A stretch of 51,299 nucleotides of DNA from Bacillota bacterium (GTDB taxonomy: Bacteria; Bacillota; UBA4882; UBA10575). Below the pieces are notes generated by a model. That model was not told the DNA's origin, did not search any database, and worked only from the letters and a program-made list of their open reading frames with translations. The stretch spans positions 1-51,299 of the forward strand of contig DUOH01000036.1 in the NCBI GenBank assembly GCA_012838955.1, in the 5' to 3' direction. A program made the translations under genes and the position numbers. Shown one piece after another: positions 49,534 to 51,299 of this stretch (positions are counted from its first letter, which is position 1; each line of letters begins with the position of its first letter).

Positions 49534-49932
49534 TTGAAACTTGATTGGTTAAATGAGTTTTCCGATCCATATTTAAAATCCACAAGCGGACAGGGGGTGC
49601 TTTTAAGCGGGATTATTTTAGGGATGATAGCGAAATATCAGGTAAGTAAAGAGGAAGAAATAGATTCAGCTCCAATGTTCAAGCAGCTTATGTTTGGGAA
49701 AATGCAAAGACGTGATTTGTTAAGACACTTAAGCCGGGTACCTGAATTAATTAGGGCATACGATATTCCTTACAAAAATTTATTAGAAAAGCTGTCCGGG
49801 AAAGCAGGAGATTTGCTGCTAAAGGGAACAGCGGAAATGGGTGTCGATGGGAACTTTGCTTTTTCTGTTGCTTTTCTAAATGCATCGGAGTATTTTTGGC
49901 GTATTTTTGGCAAGTCGGAAATTGGAGAATAA
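49534..49932 (+). CDS. Separate Cascade small subunit, Cas11b-like (C-terminal part of Cas8b)
   Basis: A 132-residue mostly helical protein. VLLSGIILGMIAKYQ near residues 21-36 and the late NFAFSVAFLNASEYFWRIFG resemble the C-terminal region of one-piece Cas8b/Csh1, which also yields the Cas11b small subunit from an internal start in other type I-B systems. Here it is a separate gene with its own GGGAGGG site and TTG start 2 nt after the cas8b stop. I infer that it is the small subunit; sequence alone does not prove it. Confidence 0.65.
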   Translation: MKLDWLNEFSDPYLKSTSGQGVLLSGIILGMIAKYQVSKEEEIDSAPMFKQLMFGKMQRRDLLRHLSRVPELIRAYDIPYKNLLEKLSGKAGDLLLKGTAEMGVDGNFAFSVAFLNASEYFWRIFGKSEIGE

Positions 49933-49959
49933 GTAAGGTAAGAAAGGAGCGATCATGTT

Positions 49960-50868
49960 ATGGCCTTTGCCAAAAGACGTGAATACCTTTTTCTATATAC
50001 TGTTAAGGATGCTAATCCGAATGGTGATCCTCTCAATGCGAACCATCCGCGTTTTGATGCGGAAACAGGCAGGATTATGGTCTCAGATGTGCGTATCAAG
50101 CGAACAATCCGGGATCAATGGTTACGGGAAGGACTTGATGTTTTTGTTGATGGCGCTCCGAAAACTTTAAATACCAGAATTAATGAGCTTAAAAGCAAGT
50201 TAAAAGTAAATACCGGTAAAGAGGCACTACAGAAGTGTATAGATACGAGGTTGTTTGGCGTAACATTTGCCCTTGGCAACGAGGCTTTTTCTTGGACAGG
50301 CCCGGTACAATTCAAATGGGGCCGTTCATTACATCAAGCAAAAGCAGAACTGATCCAGGGAACAGCAGCTTTTGCCACAAAGGACCAAAGCGAGCAAAGA
50401 TCTTTCCGCAATGAATATATTGTGCCTTTTGTCTTGTTGGGCGTTTATGGCATTGCCAACCAGTATGCTTCTGTTGAAACAGGTGCAACCGACGAAGATG
50501 TTGATAAAATTGCTGATGGATTGTGGGAGGGTACCATCAATCTTATCACCCGCAGCAAAGTGGGACACGTACCAAGGTTATTAATGGAAATCATTTACCA
50601 GGAAGGATTTTCGGGAGCAACTGGCTCATTGGATGAGAAGGTAAATTTACTGGCTCCTGACGGTCGGGCATTTAGTGTCGAAGAAGAATTGACCATTAGA
50701 AGTCCTAAAGATTTTATGGTTGATATTAGTGATATCAGTAAAAGGCTAGCCGGTTTAAAGAATTACATTGAAACAGTAAGAATATGCCTGGACAATGAAT
50801 TGCAGCTTAAAGGTATGGATGAACTAAAAACAGTCTTCGGCCAGAAATTGGTGGAGCAAATGAGGTGA
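49960..50868 (+). CDS. cas7: Type I-B Cascade backbone protein Cas7 (Csh2 family)
   Basis: A 302-residue RAMP protein of the Csh2 family that polymerises along the crRNA. YLFLYTVKDANPNGDPLNAN near residues 9-28 is the family hallmark, followed by ISDVRIKRTIRDQW-like VSDVRIKRTIRDQW. FRNEYIVPFVLLGVYGIAN is the central strand region. The start is ATG 49960 with AAAGGAGCG upstream. cas5 follows 5 nt after its stop. Confidence 0.95.
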   Translation: MAFAKRREYLFLYTVKDANPNGDPLNANHPRFDAETGRIMVSDVRIKRTIRDQWLREGLDVFVDGAPKTLNTRINELKSKLKVNTGKEALQKCIDTRLFGVTFALGNEAFSWTGPVQFKWGRSLHQAKAELIQGTAAFATKDQSEQRSFRNEYIVPFVLLGVYGIANQYASVETGATDEDVDKIADGLWEGTINLITRSKVGHVPRLLMEIIYQEGFSGATGSLDEKVNLLAPDGRAFSVEEELTIRSPKDFMVDISDISKRLAGLKNYIETVRICLDNELQLKGMDELKTVFGQKLVEQMR

Positions 50869-50873
50869 CTTTA

Positions 50874-51299
50874 ATGGCTGTTGCATTCGATGTAACTGCG
50901 CCAATAGCCATGTTTCGCCGTCCATACACTACCACCTCATCAGTTTCATTCCCTTTACCGCCTCCCACCGCTATTGCCGGTTTGCTTGGTGCAATTATTG
51001 GTCTGCCCAACGGTAGTCACGAAAAAGCTTTTTCCGCCAAGTATTGGGACGAGATGAAAGGTACCAAAATAGCTTTGTCCATAATTAACCCAATTTCTTG
51101 GTTTTCAACTACAATAAACTTTTGGAATCTTAAGGAGCCCCAAAAAAGTCCTCACATCAGAGTAAAACACCAATTTGTCAGGCAGCCAAAATATAGGATT
51201 TATGTGCACGGTGGAGTGGAGGAGAGGTTGCGGCAACATTTGGAGAACGGTACATTTATTTATACTCCCTGCCTTGGTACGGCGTATGCTATTGCAGAT
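50874..51299 (+). CDS. cas5: Cascade subunit Cas5 (type I-B), 3' truncated by window end
   Basis: An open frame of 142 codons runs off the right edge. It begins MAVAFDVTAPIAMFRRPYTT and continues SFPLPPPTAIAGLLGAIIGL, the classic Cas5 pattern (RAMP first strand, then PPPTAIxGLLG). Cas5 caps the 5' handle of crRNA in Cascade. ATG 50874 lies 5 nt after the cas7 stop, with GAGGTG overlapping the cas7 end. The gene for cas3 and any array would lie further right. Confidence 0.93.
   Translation, partial: MAVAFDVTAPIAMFRRPYTTTSSVSFPLPPPTAIAGLLGAIIGLPNGSHEKAFSAKYWDEMKGTKIALSIINPISWFSTTINFWNLKEPQKSPHIRVKHQFVRQPKYRIYVHGGVEERLRQHLENGTFIYTPCLGTAYAIAD

Noticed and set aside
1-51299. tRNA, rRNA, transposase, integrase or prophage genes
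   Set aside because: I looked for cloverleaf features, rRNA core sequences and DDE or tyrosine recombinase motifs and saw none.

Overview
The window reads like a diderm, endospore-forming member of the Bacillota. Strong purine-rich ribosome binding sites, frequent GTG/TTG starts and a small Spo0E-like protein point to Bacillota. Signal-peptide proteins that look like outer-membrane beta-barrels ending in Phe, and two LolA-like periplasmic proteins, point to an outer membrane. A Limnochordia-type lineage is a reasonable guess, but this is inference. No rRNA, tRNA, transposase or CRISPR array is visible.

Layout. 1-6.3 kb: small housekeeping and accessory genes (two-thirds of them enzymes: GNAT, flavin-binding PNPOx-like, methyltransferase, cytoplasmic esterase, flavodoxin), then an MgtE magnesium transporter behind a structured leader. 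6.6-13.8 kb: a GNAT, then a carboxylate-catabolism operon with a TctCBA tripartite importer, a TIM-barrel isomerase, a LarA-type nickel racemase/epimerase homologue and a GntR/FCD regulator. A near-perfect promoter and a GTATAC palindrome precede it. A second TIM-barrel isomerase follows. 14.9-19.7 kb: zinc-ribbon protein, two divergent MATE exporters and an AEC-type carrier.

20.1-33.8 kb is the most distinctive part. Two parallel envelope-transport operons sit side by side. One is TetR, ABC ATPase, two FtsX/LolC-like permeases, a LolA-like protein, a beta-barrel and a secreted patatin. The other is TetR, a large MMPL/RND transporter, a paralogous LolA-like protein and another beta-barrel. 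The architecture is the same but the inner-membrane motor is swapped, and each TetR has its own promoter-overlapping palindrome. I infer two lipid or lipoprotein trafficking routes to the outer membrane.

34.4-43.1 kb: a TRAP transporter (DctPQM), zinc alcohol dehydrogenase, HMG-CoA lyase-like protein, class I HMG-CoA reductase, cupin, GntR regulator and an isocitrate/isopropylmalate dehydrogenase-family enzyme. Uptake and oxidative breakdown of mevalonate, or a close relative, to acetyl-CoA and acetoacetate is the best reading. 43.4-44.6 kb: NUDIX hydrolase, XRE regulator and Spo0E-like protein. 44.9 kb to the end: a type I-B CRISPR-Cas locus (cas4-cas1-cas2, cas6, a decayed second cas6 tail, cas8b, a separate Cas11-like small subunit, cas7, and cas5 cut by the window end). 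The effector genes are visibly more A/T-rich than the rest of the window.
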